Part shown: in pieces, positions 7,285-17,896 of the stretch | How positions within the stretch are numbered: the first letter of the stretch is position 1 | How the letters are laid out: each line of letters opens with the position of its first letter | DNA from: JAWOLE01 sp963815655 | Lineage (GTDB): Bacteria; Acidobacteriota; Thermoanaerobaculia; UBA5066; Gp7-AA6 | Assembly (NCBI GenBank): GCA_963815655.1 | Contig: CAWFHK010000001.1 | Coordinates: 4,030,001-4,094,000, forward strand | DNA: 64,000 nt | Direction of reading: 5' to 3' | Notes under the pieces: generated by a model | Told to the model about the DNA's origin: nothing | The model's database searches: none | The model's input: the letters and a program-made list of their open reading frames with translations, nothing else | Translations under genes and position numbers: made by a program

Positions 7285-9096
7285 GTGAAACTCGCCGCGG
7301 TCCTCCTCTTCGCCGCCGGCCTGGCCGGCTGCGCGACCCTCCCGGTCCGGCGGTCGGCCATGACGCTCGACGAGAAGATCGGCCAGCTCTTCGTCTACGT
7401 GACGCCGGGCCCCTTCATGAACGAGGACTCCCCGCGTTACCGCGAGCTTCTCCGCCAGGTCCGGGAGAACCACGTCGGCGGCGTTCACTGGGCGACCTGG
7501 TCGAACGTCTTCGAGACGGCGTTCTTCAACCGGCGGCTTGAAGGCCTCGCCCGGGTCCCGCTGCTCGTGAGCGCGGACCTGGAGGCGGGAGTCGGGATGC
7601 GCTTCGCCGACACGACCTACTGGCCCTGGCCGATGGCCGTCGCCGCGACCGGGGACCCGGATCTCGCCCGGCGGGAGGGGGAGATCGTCGCGGAGGAGGC
7701 GCGCGCGATCGGCCTGAACCAGATCTACGCGCCGGTGGCCGACGTCAACGTCAACCCGGACAATCCGGTGATCAACGTGCGCAGCTTCGGCGAGGACCCG
7801 GAGGACGTCGCCCGGTACGTCGCCGCGTTCGTGCGCGGCGTGGAGTCGGGGCGCGTCATCGCGACCGCGAAGCACTTCCCGGGGCACGGCGACACGCGGA
7901 CCGACTCCCACCGCTCGCTGCCGGTCCTCACCGTCTCGAGGGAGCGGCTGGAGAGAGTCGAGCTCGTGCCGTTCCGGGCGGCGATCGCGGCTGGGGCCGA
8001 AGCGATCATGACCGCGCACCTCTCCCTGCCGGCCCTGGACGACGAGCCCGTCCCAATCCGGCCGGAGGGGATCGCGGAGAACCCCTACACGCACGACGCG
8101 GCCGAAGCGGCGCGCAACGCCACGATGCCCGCCTCTCTCTCTCCGAAGATCACGGACGGCCTGCTGCGCGGAGAGCTCGGATTTCGCGGCCTGGTCGTGA
8201 CCGACGCCCTCGACATGGGAGGGATCGTGGACCACTTCGATCCCGGCGAGGCGGCCGTGCGCGCGGTCCTGGCGGGCGCGGACGAGATCCTGAAATCCAC
8301 CGACACCGACGCGGCGATCGTGGGCGTCCGGCGCGCCGTGGAGACGGGCCGGATCACGCGCGAGAGGCTCGATCTCTCGGTGTCCCGCATTCTCGCCGCG
8401 AAGGCGCGCGTGGGCGAGCCCGAGCCGGACTGGAATCGCATCTTCCGGGTGGTGGACAGTCCCGCGCACCGGGCGGTCGTCGAGGAGATCGCCCGGCGCT
8501 CGGTGACGCTCGTGCGCGAGGCCCCGGGAGTTCTCCCCCTCGACCGGAAGGCGCGGGTGCTCGAGCTCGTCGTGGCGGACGTGGAGCGCGGGCTCGGCGG
8601 CGACCTCAACAGGGAATTGAAGAGCCGCCTGGAGAGCCCGGCGGAGATGGCCGTCCTCGACTCGCGGTCGAGCGCGGCGGACGTCGCGGCGGTCCTCGAG
8701 AGCGCCTCCCGGGCCGACGTCGTGCTCCTCGCGCTGTTCGCGCGGTTCCAGAGCGGCCGCGGGTCGATCGCGCTCCCCGCCGCCGCGAAGGAGGCGATCG
8801 AGAGGCTTCCCGTCGCGGGCCCGCGCGTCGTCGCGGTCTCCTTCGGGTCGCCCTATGTCCTCCGGGAGCTGCCGAACCTGGCGACGTATCTCTGCGCCTG
8901 GGGTTCCCAGACCGACCTGCAGGTCGCCGTCGCGCGCGCCCTCTTCGGCGAGGCGCCGATCACGGGCCGCCTCCCGGTGACGATTCCAGACATGGCCCCC
9001 CGGGGCGCCGGTCTCCAGAGGGAAGCCGGGAGACCGGGAAAGGCGAGGACGGGGGGACTGGGGGACGGGGGAACTGGGGGAGTAGAGCCACGATGA
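7285..9096 (+). CDS. nagZ: Lipoprotein beta-N-acetylhexosaminidase (GH3, NagZ-like)
   Basis: 603 residues. Lipobox LAGC with Cys16 predicts a lipid-anchored envelope protein, unlike cytosolic NagZ of enterobacteria. GH3 motifs: KHFPGHGD (196-203) followed by D207-S-H209, the Asp-His acid/base dyad peculiar to NagZ-type GH3, and nucleophile Asp307 in VVTDALDM. It would remove GlcNAc from muropeptides or chitooligomers. The GTG start lies 9 nt after a -10-like TAGACT with no RBS. The last 28 residues are low-complexity Gly/Arg coded by a short G-rich repeat. The stop overlaps the next gene (ATGA), the AmiE-NamZ fusion, so the two act together in peptidoglycan turnover. Confidence 0.9.
   Translation: MKLAAVLLFAAGLAGCATLPVRRSAMTLDEKIGQLFVYVTPGPFMNEDSPRYRELLRQVRENHVGGVHWATWSNVFETAFFNRRLEGLARVPLLVSADLEAGVGMRFADTTYWPWPMAVAATGDPDLARREGEIVAEEARAIGLNQIYAPVADVNVNPDNPVINVRSFGEDPEDVARYVAAFVRGVESGRVIATAKHFPGHGDTRTDSHRSLPVLTVSRERLERVELVPFRAAIAAGAEAIMTAHLSLPALDDEPVPIRPEGIAENPYTHDAAEAARNATMPASLSPKITDGLLRGELGFRGLVVTDALDMGGIVDHFDPGEAAVRAVLAGADEILKSTDTDAAIVGVRRAVETGRITRERLDLSVSRILAAKARVGEPEPDWNRIFRVVDSPAHRAVVEEIARRSVTLVREAPGVLPLDRKARVLELVVADVERGLGGDLNRELKSRLESPAEMAVLDSRSSAADVAAVLESASRADVVLLALFARFQSGRGSIALPAAAKEAIERLPVAGPRVVAVSFGSPYVLRELPNLATYLCAWGSQTDLQVAVARALFGEAPITGRLPVTIPDMAPRGAGLQREAGRPGKARTGGLGDGGTGGVEPR
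9051..9081. repeat. G-rich short tandem repeat inside the nagZ 3' end
   Basis: About four copies of a GGGGGAC(T) unit of 7-9 bp. They encode the Gly-rich tail of the GH3 protein just before its stop. Same style as the intergenic short-repeat arrays, but here within coding sequence. Confidence 0.6.
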
Positions 9097-11414
9097 GTCT
9101 TCTTCCGCTGTTGATGACTCTCGCGCTCGGCGCGAAGGCGCCGCACGGAGGCCTCGCCGCCGAGCGGCTCGCGCGGATCGACGGCGTGGTGTCCGAGTCC
9201 ATCGCGAGACACGAGCTTCCCGGGGCGGTCGTGCTGGCGGGGCACCGAGGCAAGGTGGTCTTCCGCAAGGCCTACGGGGACCGCGCGGTCGAGCCGTTCG
9301 TCGAGCCGATGACGGTGGACACCGTGTTCGACGTCGCCTCCCTGACCAAGACCGTGGCGACCGCGACGTCAGTGATGATCCTGATCGAGGAGGGAAAGCT
9401 GCTCCTCTCCGATCCGGTCGTCCGGCACATCCCCGAGTTCGCTCCCGAGGGAGGGGACCGCGCGAAGATCACGATCGAGCAGCTCCTGGCTCACCGCGCC
9501 GGGTTCGCGCCCGACGATCCGCTCGACCTCTACACCGGCACGTCCGAGGAGATCTTCGCGCGCAAGTACCGGCAGCCTCTCCAGTCCGCTCCCGGCGCGC
9601 GGTTCGTCTACTCCGACGTCGGCTACGAAGTGCTCGGCGAGATCGTGCGCCGCGTTTCCGGCGAGCGCCTCGACCGTTTCGCCGAGGAACGCATCTTCCG
9701 CCCCCTCGGGATGAAGGACACGACCTTCCTTCCCCTCTCCCACTCCATTCCCGCCTCTCGCATCGCGCCCACGGAGCGCCGCGGGGATCACTGGATGCGC
9801 GGCGAGGTCCACGACCCGCGCGCCTTTGCGCTGGGCGGCGTCGCCGGCCACGCCGGCCTCTTCTCCACGGCGGCGGACCTCGCGAGGTTCTGCGCGATGA
9901 TCGTGAACGGCGGAAAGCTCGGCCGGGCGCGCATCCTCTCGCCGGCCGGTGTCGAGGCGCTGACGCGTCCGCGCTTCTACGGCGACGGAGACGTCCGGGG
10001 CCTCGGATGGGACATCGCGACCGCCTATTCGAAGAACCGCGGCGACCTCTTCCCCGTCGGCTCCTTCGGCCACACGGGCTTCACCGGAACGTCGCTCTGG
10101 ATCGATCCCGCCTCCGAGACGTTCGTCGTTTTCCTCTCCAACCGCGTCCATCCCGACGGGAAGGGAGACGTCCTGCGGCTCCGCGCCCTCGTCTCGACGA
10201 TCGTGGCCGCCGCGGAAATGGACGACACGCGCCCGCGGGCCCGGGCGCTCGCGGCCCGAGTTCCGAGGCCCTCGCGCGAGGTCTCCGCGGGGATCGACGT
10301 GCTCGCGGGCGACGGCTTCCGAGCCGTCGCCGGCAAGCGCCTCGGCCTCGTCACCAACGCGACCGGCCGCGCGCGGGACGGGCGCTCGACGGTCGAGGTG
10401 CTGACCTCCCCGGAGGCGAAGAAGGCGGGGGTCACGGTCGTGCGCCTCTTCTCTCCCGAGCACGGCCTGCGGACCGACGCCGACGAAGCCGTCGCGAGCG
10501 GCACGGATCCCGGCACGGGGCTGCCCGTCGTCTCGCTGTACGGGGAGAGCCGCCGCCCGAAGCCGGAGGATCTCGCCGGGCTCGACGCGATCGTGCTCGA
10601 CATCCAGGACGTCGGCGCGCGCTTCTACACCTACATCGCGACGGGCGCGTACCTGGTCGAGGGGGCCGCGAAGGCGAAGATCCCGCTCGTCGTCCTCGAC
10701 CGGCCCGACCCGATCGGCGGCGCCGTCGTCGAGGGACCGCTCGCCGATTCCGACAAGCTCTCGTTCACCGCGTACGAGCGGATCCCGGTTCGGTACGGCA
10801 TGACGCCGGGGGAGATGGCGCTCTTCGTCAACGGCGAGAAGAAGCTCGGCGCCGACGTGCGCGTGGTGAAGATGCGCGGATGGTCTCGCGATCTCTGGTA
10901 CGACGAGACGGGGCTCGAATGGGTCAACCCCTCTCCGAACATGCGGTCGCTCGCGGCCGCGGCGCTCTACCCGGGCATCGGCTTGCTCGAGACGACGAAC
11001 CTGTCGGTCGGCCGGGGCACCGACACGCCGTTCGAGGTGATCGGCGCGCCGTGGCTCGACGGCCGCCGGCTCGCCGAGCTCCTGAACGCCAGCGCGATCG
11101 ACGGCGCGCGCTTCTCGCCGCTCCATTTCACGCCGTCCGCCTCCGTCTTCGCCGGGGAGCGCTGCGGCGGAATCCGCCTCGACGTCGTGGACCGCGACGC
11201 GCTGCGCCCGGTCTCGCTCGGAATCGAGATCGCCGCCGCGCTGCGCGACCTCTATCCCGCGGATTGGGAGCGGGAGGGGTTCCTCAACCTGCTGGCCAAC
11301 GGCGACGCCTTCCGCCGACTCGAGCAGAGCGAGACCGCGCCCGCGATCATCGCCTCCTGGGAGAAGGACCTGGAAGCCTTCGAGAAGCGAAGGGCGAAGT
11401 ACCTCCTGTATTGA
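9093..11414 (+). CDS. AmiE-like serine hydrolase fused to NamZ exo-N-acetylmuramidase
   Basis: 773 residues, two domains. Residues about 20-385 are a class C beta-lactamase fold: S83-L-T-K86, Y173-S-D, H327-T-G, and the EVHDPRAFALGG stretch seen in the B. subtilis amidase AmiE (YbbE). Residues about 396-773 are DUF1343/NamZ: FSPEHGLRTDAD, DIQDVGARFYTY, LDRPDPIGG, which removes terminal MurNAc. In B. subtilis amiE, nagZ and namZ are separate neighbours; here amidase and muramidase are one polypeptide, overlapping nagZ by 4 nt. A short hydrophobic N-terminus (MSLLPLLMTLALGAKA) suggests export. Expected joint role: strip peptides, then MurNAc, then GlcNAc from glycan ends. Confidence 0.9.
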   Translation: MSLLPLLMTLALGAKAPHGGLAAERLARIDGVVSESIARHELPGAVVLAGHRGKVVFRKAYGDRAVEPFVEPMTVDTVFDVASLTKTVATATSVMILIEEGKLLLSDPVVRHIPEFAPEGGDRAKITIEQLLAHRAGFAPDDPLDLYTGTSEEIFARKYRQPLQSAPGARFVYSDVGYEVLGEIVRRVSGERLDRFAEERIFRPLGMKDTTFLPLSHSIPASRIAPTERRGDHWMRGEVHDPRAFALGGVAGHAGLFSTAADLARFCAMIVNGGKLGRARILSPAGVEALTRPRFYGDGDVRGLGWDIATAYSKNRGDLFPVGSFGHTGFTGTSLWIDPASETFVVFLSNRVHPDGKGDVLRLRALVSTIVAAAEMDDTRPRARALAARVPRPSREVSAGIDVLAGDGFRAVAGKRLGLVTNATGRARDGRSTVEVLTSPEAKKAGVTVVRLFSPEHGLRTDADEAVASGTDPGTGLPVVSLYGESRRPKPEDLAGLDAIVLDIQDVGARFYTYIATGAYLVEGAAKAKIPLVVLDRPDPIGGAVVEGPLADSDKLSFTAYERIPVRYGMTPGEMALFVNGEKKLGADVRVVKMRGWSRDLWYDETGLEWVNPSPNMRSLAAAALYPGIGLLETTNLSVGRGTDTPFEVIGAPWLDGRRLAELLNASAIDGARFSPLHFTPSASVFAGERCGGIRLDVVDRDALRPVSLGIEIAAALRDLYPADWEREGFLNLLANGDAFRRLEQSETAPAIIASWEKDLEAFEKRRAKYLLY

Positions 11415-11517
11415 AGACATGGCCCCAGCGTTCTCCATCACGTCTTTCGCGGGGCCTCGCCGCGTCTCACCAATGCCGACCGCAGGCTCCACCGTCGTGC
11501 CCCTCGCGGGCCCCTGA

Positions 11518-11907
11518 TTACGACTCGACGATCGCCTCGGCCTCGATCTCGACGAGCATCTCGGGCAAGATGAGACGCGACACTTCGACCATCGTCGTGG
11601 CCGGCCGGATCTCGCCGAAGAACTCCCCGTGAGCCTTGCCGACCTTCTCCCAGTCGGCGATGTTCGTCACGTAGAGGCGGGTGCGGACCACGTCGGCGAG
11701 CCGCGCCCCGGCCCGCTCCAGGGCCGCTTCGATGTTGAGGAGCGCCTGCACCGCCTGCGCGTAGGCGTCTCCCGACCCGGCGATCTTCCCGTCGGGTCCC
11801 GTGGCCGTCGTGCCCGACACGTGGACGACGTTGCCCACCCGGACCGCGCGCGAATACCCGACGATCTCCTCCCAGGGAGTCCGCGACGAGATGTTCTGGC
11901 GCGCCAC
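11518..11907 (-). CDS. RidA/YjgF-family protein without the catalytic Arg
   Basis: 129 residues, full Rid fold (VGNVVHVSGTTA, TRLYVTNIADW, PATTMVEVSRLI, VEIEAEAIV). In E. coli RidA the key Arg105 sits in PARSCVEV; here the aligned segment is PATTMVEV (residues 102-109), so the Arg that binds the enamine/imine carboxylate is Thr. It therefore belongs to a Rid subgroup other than RidA proper, and enamine deaminase activity is doubtful. GTG start at 11907 with GAGGAG 6 nt ahead. It lies 13 nt after a small hypothetical gene on the same strand and converges with the AmiE-NamZ gene across about 100 bp. Confidence 0.88.
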   Translation of the reverse strand: MARQNISSRTPWEEIVGYSRAVRVGNVVHVSGTTATGPDGKIAGSGDAYAQAVQALLNIEAALERAGARLADVVRTRLYVTNIADWEKVGKAHGEFFGEIRPATTMVEVSRLILPEMLVEIEAEAIVES

Positions 11908-11920
11908 GCTTGCTCCTCGT

Positions 11921-12193
11921 CTACCGGACGGCGCATTCCGCCACCCGTTCGAAGCGGACGAGCCGCCGGATCAGGGCGTTGTGGCGGGAGTGCGCCGAAT
12001 CCGGACCGGTCTCGGCGAGCAGTGCGTAGAGCTTGCCGGGATCGGAGACTTCCGCGGGAACATCGATTCCCGTTCGGCGAAGGCGGAGAGCGCCGATGGA
12101 GACGAGAAGCGCTTCGAGGGAGAACACATCCCGCGACAAGTCCGCGAGTCCCGCCTCGACCAGGTCGACTCCCGGCAGCGCGTCGAGCAGCAC
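11921..12193 (-). CDS. Small hypothetical protein (90 aa)
   Basis: Alternating hydrophobic and charged segments, no signal peptide, no recognised family. Support for being real: a GTG start 6 nt after a perfect-looking -10 hexamer (TATACT on the minus strand, 12200-12205), and a 13-nt gap to the RidA-like gene, so both may form one transcript. It is in a different frame from the long antisense readings of speA. Function unknown. Confidence 0.55.
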   Translation of the reverse strand: MLLDALPGVDLVEAGLADLSRDVFSLEALLVSIGALRLRRTGIDVPAEVSDPGKLYALLAETGPDSAHSRHNALIRRLVRFERVAECAVR

Positions 12194-12257
12194 GGAAGAA
12201 GTATAGGGCTGAGAGCGCCCCTCCCCCGACCCTCTGCCGCCGGGAGAGGGCGCGAGG

Positions 12258-14207
<1,950 letters not shown>

Positions 14208-14246
14208 TGCTCCGCGATTATGCGGCGGCGTCTCCCGGCATGAAAG

Positions 14247-14273
14247 AAAAAAAAGGTCTCAGGGTTTCCCGAG
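14247..14273 (-). terminator. Putative Rho-independent terminator of the M20 amidohydrolase gene
   Basis: On the minus strand, a stem CTCGGG-AAA-CCC(T)GAG that overlaps the gene's last codons and stop, followed after ACC by eight T residues. The bulged stem is modest, so confidence is moderate. It separates this gene from speA. Confidence 0.55.
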
Positions 14274-15569
14274 CAGCTCGAGGGCGGCGACCGTGAGCGA
14301 CGCCGTGCCCATGCGAAGCGTCGGCTCGCGGTCGGGGGCGAACTCCGAGGAGTGGAGGGACGGCAGCGGCGTGCCGTTCTTCTGCGCGGCCTCGAACTTG
14401 CCCGGGTTGACGGCGCCGACGTTGAACTGGAGGGCGGGGACGCCGGCGCGGCCGAACTCGGAGAAGTCCTCCCCTCCCATGACCGGCTCGGCCGTGACGA
14501 TGTTGGACTGGCCGAAGGCCTTCGCCAGGGCGGCGGAGACGCGGCGCGTCACCTCCGGGTCGTTGTAGACGGCGTTGGTCCCTTCCGAGATTTCCATCTT
14601 CGGAGCCTTTGGGGCGCCGGCCGCGGCCGCCTCCGCCTTCGCGATCCGCTCGATGGCCGCGAGCAGGTGCTTGCGGACGTCGTCCTTGTAGCAGCGCACG
14701 GTCAGCTGCAGCTTCACCTCGTCGGGAATGATGTTGTGCTTGGTGCCGCCGTGGATCGAGCCGACGGTCACGACGGCGGGGTCGGTCGGCTTGATCTCGC
14801 GGGAGACGATCGTCTGGAGCGCGACAACCGTGCGGGCGGCGATCACGACCGGGTCCACCGTCGTGTGGGGATACGCGCCGTGCCCCCCGCGGCCGTAGAT
14901 CGTCAGGTCCACGGAGTCCACGTTCGCGTTGGCGTAGCCGGCGAGCACCGAGATCTTGCCGGCGGGCAGGATCGCGCTGTCGTGGAACCCGATCGCGAAG
15001 TCCGGCTTCGGGAACCGCGTGAAGAGCCCGTCCTTCAACATCGCGACGGCGCCGCTCCCTTTCTCCTCGGCCGGCTGGGCGATCAGGAAGAGAGTGCCGC
15101 GCCAGCGGTCCTTCGCCCTCGCGAGGAGGGTCGCGGCGCCGATGAGGGAAGTCATGTGCACGTCATGGCCGCAGGCGTGCATCACCGCGACCGTCGCGCC
15201 GGAGTCGTCCTTCGCCGTCGCCTTGCTCGCGTAGGGGAGCCCGGTGCGCTCCTCGACCGGGAGGGCGTCCATGTCCTCCCGCACGAGGACCGTCGGCCCC
15301 TTCCCGTTCTTCAGGATCGCGACGACGCCGAATCCGCCGACTCCGGTCGTGACCTCATAGCCCAGGGCCTTCAGGCGGGAGGCCATCTTCGCCGACGACT
15401 TCTCCTCGTGGAGCGACAGCTCCGGGTTCTCGTGCAGGTCGATGTAGAGCTTCTCGAGGTCGGGGTAGAGCGAATCGAGAGGAGCCAGCGCGGGAGGCGT
15501 GGCCGTCTGGCCGTTGAGCCGTGCCGCCGCGAAAATCGTCAGGATCGCCGCCAACAGGTTTCTTCTCAT
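14259..15569 (-). CDS. Secreted M20-family amidohydrolase
   Basis: 436 residues. Signal peptide MRRNLLAAILTIFAAARLNG; the start at 15569 is chosen over one 18 nt upstream because GGGAGG lies 7 nt before it. M20D (HipO/IAA-amino-acid hydrolase) features: ACGHDVHM metal site (Cys and His ligands), PAEEKGSGA with the catalytic Glu, a dimerisation domain about residues 210-330 (GRGGHGAYPH), and MGGEDFSEF. It would hydrolyse an N-acyl amino acid or small peptide in the periplasm. A good promoter lies about 60 nt upstream; the 5'UTR carries an octamer repeat array. Confidence 0.9.
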   Translation of the reverse strand: MRRNLLAAILTIFAAARLNGQTATPPALAPLDSLYPDLEKLYIDLHENPELSLHEEKSSAKMASRLKALGYEVTTGVGGFGVVAILKNGKGPTVLVREDMDALPVEERTGLPYASKATAKDDSGATVAVMHACGHDVHMTSLIGAATLLARAKDRWRGTLFLIAQPAEEKGSGAVAMLKDGLFTRFPKPDFAIGFHDSAILPAGKISVLAGYANANVDSVDLTIYGRGGHGAYPHTTVDPVVIAARTVVALQTIVSREIKPTDPAVVTVGSIHGGTKHNIIPDEVKLQLTVRCYKDDVRKHLLAAIERIAKAEAAAAGAPKAPKMEISEGTNAVYNDPEVTRRVSAALAKAFGQSNIVTAEPVMGGEDFSEFGRAGVPALQFNVGAVNPGKFEAAQKNGTPLPSLHSSEFAPDREPTLRMGTASLTVAALELLGKP

Positions 15570-15584
15570 GTCGCGCCTCCCGCG

Positions 15585-15826
15585 CATCGGGTGATCGGGT
15601 GATCGGGTAATCGGGTGATTGACGGGAGCATTCTAGTGCCGGTTTCTCCCCTGTCATCGCTGCGGAGCGGCCTTTTCCCTGTCATCCTGAGGAGCGCAGC
15701 GACGAAGGATCTGCCCATCCCGTCTTCAAGAAGCCGGAGCAGATCCCTCGCTGCGCTCGGGATGACAGGCCGGCCTTCACCCGATCACCCGATCGCACAT
15801 CACCCGATCACCCGATCACCCGATTC
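15585..15826. repeat. Nested inverted repeats: ATCGGGTG arrays outside, GTCATCC arms inside
   Basis: Outer arms: 15585-15620 (about four ATCGGGTG octamers) and 15778-15826 (about five complementary octamers). Inner arms: 15680-15714 (35 bp, long form) and 15739-15767 (29 bp, identical to 7165-7193). Fills the space between the divergent M20 and AmpG-like genes and overlaps the M20 promoter region. No ORF seen. Confidence 0.85.
15630..15657 (-). promoter_or_regulatory. Putative promoter of the M20 amidohydrolase gene
   Basis: Minus strand: ATGACA (15652-15657), 16-nt spacer, TAGAAT (15630-15635). The -35 falls just outside the inner inverted repeat and the transcribed leader would include the left octamer array. 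Confidence 0.5.
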
Positions 15827-15866
15827 TTCGTGACAGCCGGGAGGCATTCGGCGAAACTGCCCCTGA

Positions 15867-17078
15867 TTGACCGACGAGAAGACGCCGCGCGCGACACGCG
15901 AGCCCGGCTTTGCCCGGCGCATGCGCTGGGTGACGGTTCTGTATTTCGCCGAGGGCTTCCCGTACGGCGTGTTCCGCGAGGTCTGGGCGGTCTACTTCCG
16001 CACCGCGGGAGTTTCGCTCAAGGAGATCGGGCTGATGGATCTCCTCGGCCTGCCGTGGGCGATCAAGCCGCTCTGGGCGCCTCTGGTGGACCGCTACGGA
16101 GACCGGCGGCACTGGATCGCCTCCTGCCTCCTCGTCATGGGCGTCCTCCTCGCGATCCACCCCCTCTTCGACGCCTCGAGCCTCTCCATCGGTTTCTGGC
16201 TCGTGCTGCTCCTCTTCACCCTCGCTTCCGCGACGCAGGACATCGCGATCGACGCCCACACGATCGCCTTTCTGCCGAAGGAAGAAGTGGGAGCCGCCAA
16301 CGGAATCCGGGTCTCCGCGTACCGCGTCGCCATGATCGTGAGCGGCGGCGGGATCGTGCTCGCGGCGGAGTTCTTCGGGTGGCCGGCGATGTGGGTCGCG
16401 GCGGGGATCGTCCTCGGCGCGATCGCCCTCGTCGTCCTGCGCGCGCCGGCCGCCGAGCTGCGGACGGAGGAGAAGAAACGGTTCTTCGCTCCTCTGCTCC
16501 AGTGGATTGCCCGGCCGGGCTCGATCCCCGCGCTCCTCTTCGTGCTCCTCTACAAGCTCGGAGACCAGGCGATCACTCCGATGATCAAGCCGTTCTGGGT
16601 GGATCGTCATCTGACATTGAAGGAGATCGGCCTGATCTCGACGACGCTCGGGATCGTCTTCACCGTGCTCGGGGCGCTCCTCGGCGGGTTCCTGACGACG
16701 AAGTGGGGCTTGCTGAAGGCCCTCTTTTTTCTCGGGATCGCCCAGGTCCTGCCGAACCTGGGCTACGCGGCCTGCGCGGCCCTGGACGCGGGACGCCCGG
16801 CGATCTACGCCGCCTCGGTCCTGGAATCGTTCGGCCAGGGGCTCGGGACGGCCGCGATGCTGACGATGATGATGCGGCTCTGCGACAAGGAGCACGCCGC
16901 GACGGAATATGCCCTGATCTCCGCCCTCTTCTCGCTGACCCGGCACATCTCGGGCGCGGTGAGCGGCTTCGCGGCGGCGCGGTTCGGCTACGCGGCCTTC
17001 TTCGCCTACACCTTCCTCCTCGCGATCCCCGGCCTCGCCTTGATTCCGTTCCTGCGCAGGCGTCTGGAGCCGGGTTAG
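15867..17078 (+). CDS. AmpG-like muropeptide/sugar permease (MFS)
   Basis: 403 residues with about 12 hydrophobic segments. AmpG/PAT-family signature at the N-terminus: TVLYFAEGFPYGVFREVWAV and LLGLPWAIKPLWAPLVDRYG. In Gram-negative bacteria AmpG imports GlcNAc-anhydroMurNAc muropeptides. With NagZ and AmiE-NamZ predicted outside the inner membrane, this copy might import smaller products. The start is a TTG at 15867; an in-frame TGA directly precedes it, so the protein cannot start earlier, though the ATG at 15921 is possible. Its end overlaps the convergent tyrA stop by 4 nt. Confidence 0.8.
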   Translation: MTDEKTPRATREPGFARRMRWVTVLYFAEGFPYGVFREVWAVYFRTAGVSLKEIGLMDLLGLPWAIKPLWAPLVDRYGDRRHWIASCLLVMGVLLAIHPLFDASSLSIGFWLVLLLFTLASATQDIAIDAHTIAFLPKEEVGAANGIRVSAYRVAMIVSGGGIVLAAEFFGWPAMWVAAGIVLGAIALVVLRAPAAELRTEEKKRFFAPLLQWIARPGSIPALLFVLLYKLGDQAITPMIKPFWVDRHLTLKEIGLISTTLGIVFTVLGALLGGFLTTKWGLLKALFFLGIAQVLPNLGYAACAALDAGRPAIYAASVLESFGQGLGTAAMLTMMMRLCDKEHAATEYALISALFSLTRHISGAVSGFAAARFGYAAFFAYTFLLAIPGLALIPFLRRRLEPG

Positions 17079-17896
17079 CCGCGAGGCTCGAAGGAGCGGC
17101 GGAGTCGCGCCGCGTCCTCGAAGTAGGCTCGCAGCTCCTCCACGTTTCGGCCGCGCAGGCGGCGGGACAACTCGTCCAATTCGGCGCGGACCGTCTCGAT
17201 CGCATCGGCCAGCGCCGCCGGATCGGCCAGCGAAAGCTCCAAGGCGAGGGGCGCGGGCGTGCCGGCGACGCGGGTCGTGTCGAGGAGTCCGGGGCCCGCC
17301 GCTCGTTCGAGCTCCGCGCCCCCTCCCGAGGCGGCGGCGCGGGCGAGCGCCGAGGCCACGGCCTGCGGGAGGTGGCTGACCCACCTCATGAGAGCGTCGT
17401 GCCTCTCCGCGTCCAGGACGACGGGGCGCGCGCCCATTGCGCCGACCAGGTCCCGGATCTCCGCGATCGAGCGGGCATCGCTCCTCCCGGTCGGCACGAC
17501 GATCCAGGGCCGTTCCCGGAAGAGGTCGGCCCGCGCCCCCGCGAGTCCCGGAGTCCGCGATCCCGCCATCGGATGGCCTCCCACGAAGCGCGCCCCGGCG
17601 GGCAGGGCGGCGGCCGCCGCGGAGACGGAGCGCTTGAGCGAGGCCGCGTCGGTGATCAGGGCTTCCGGCGCCGCGGCCGCCGCCTCGAGCAGGAGCGCGG
17701 GCGTCTCGCTCGTCGCAACGGCGAGCAGAACGACGTCGCTCCCGCGAACGGCTTCGGCAAGCGACCCGGCCGTCTCGATGCCGCGCTCCCGAGCGCGCGC
17801 CCGCGCGCCGGCGTCGCGGTCGTAGCCGCGCGCCCCGAGCGCCAGCGCGGCCGATCCCCCGATCAGCCCGAGACCGACGACGGTGGCGCGCGTCAT
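17075..17896 (-). CDS. tyrA: Prephenate dehydrogenase
   Basis: 273 residues. Rossmann NAD(P) motif at the very start (TVVGLGLIGGSAALAL), then GGHPMAGS with the conserved substrate-binding His and RWVSHLPQAVASAL in the helical dimerisation domain. It oxidatively decarboxylates prephenate to 4-hydroxyphenylpyruvate in tyrosine synthesis. The ATG at 17896 overlaps the stop of aroH (ATGA), so chorismate mutase and dehydrogenase are made together, matching consecutive pathway steps. No C-terminal ACT domain, hence no obvious Tyr feedback site. Confidence 0.92.
   Translation of the reverse strand: MTRATVVGLGLIGGSAALALGARGYDRDAGARARARERGIETAGSLAEAVRGSDVVLLAVATSETPALLLEAAAAAPEALITDAASLKRSVSAAAAALPAGARFVGGHPMAGSRTPGLAGARADLFRERPWIVVPTGRSDARSIAEIRDLVGAMGARPVVLDAERHDALMRWVSHLPQAVASALARAAASGGGAELERAAGPGLLDTTRVAGTPAPLALELSLADPAALADAIETVRAELDELSRRLRGRNVEELRAYFEDAARLRRSFEPRG

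Noticed and set aside
12215..12257. Terminator between speA and the 90-aa gene
   Set aside because: CCCTCTGCC-GCC-GGGAGAGGG can pair but has no T-run; it looks like the dispersed repeat seen at 41351.
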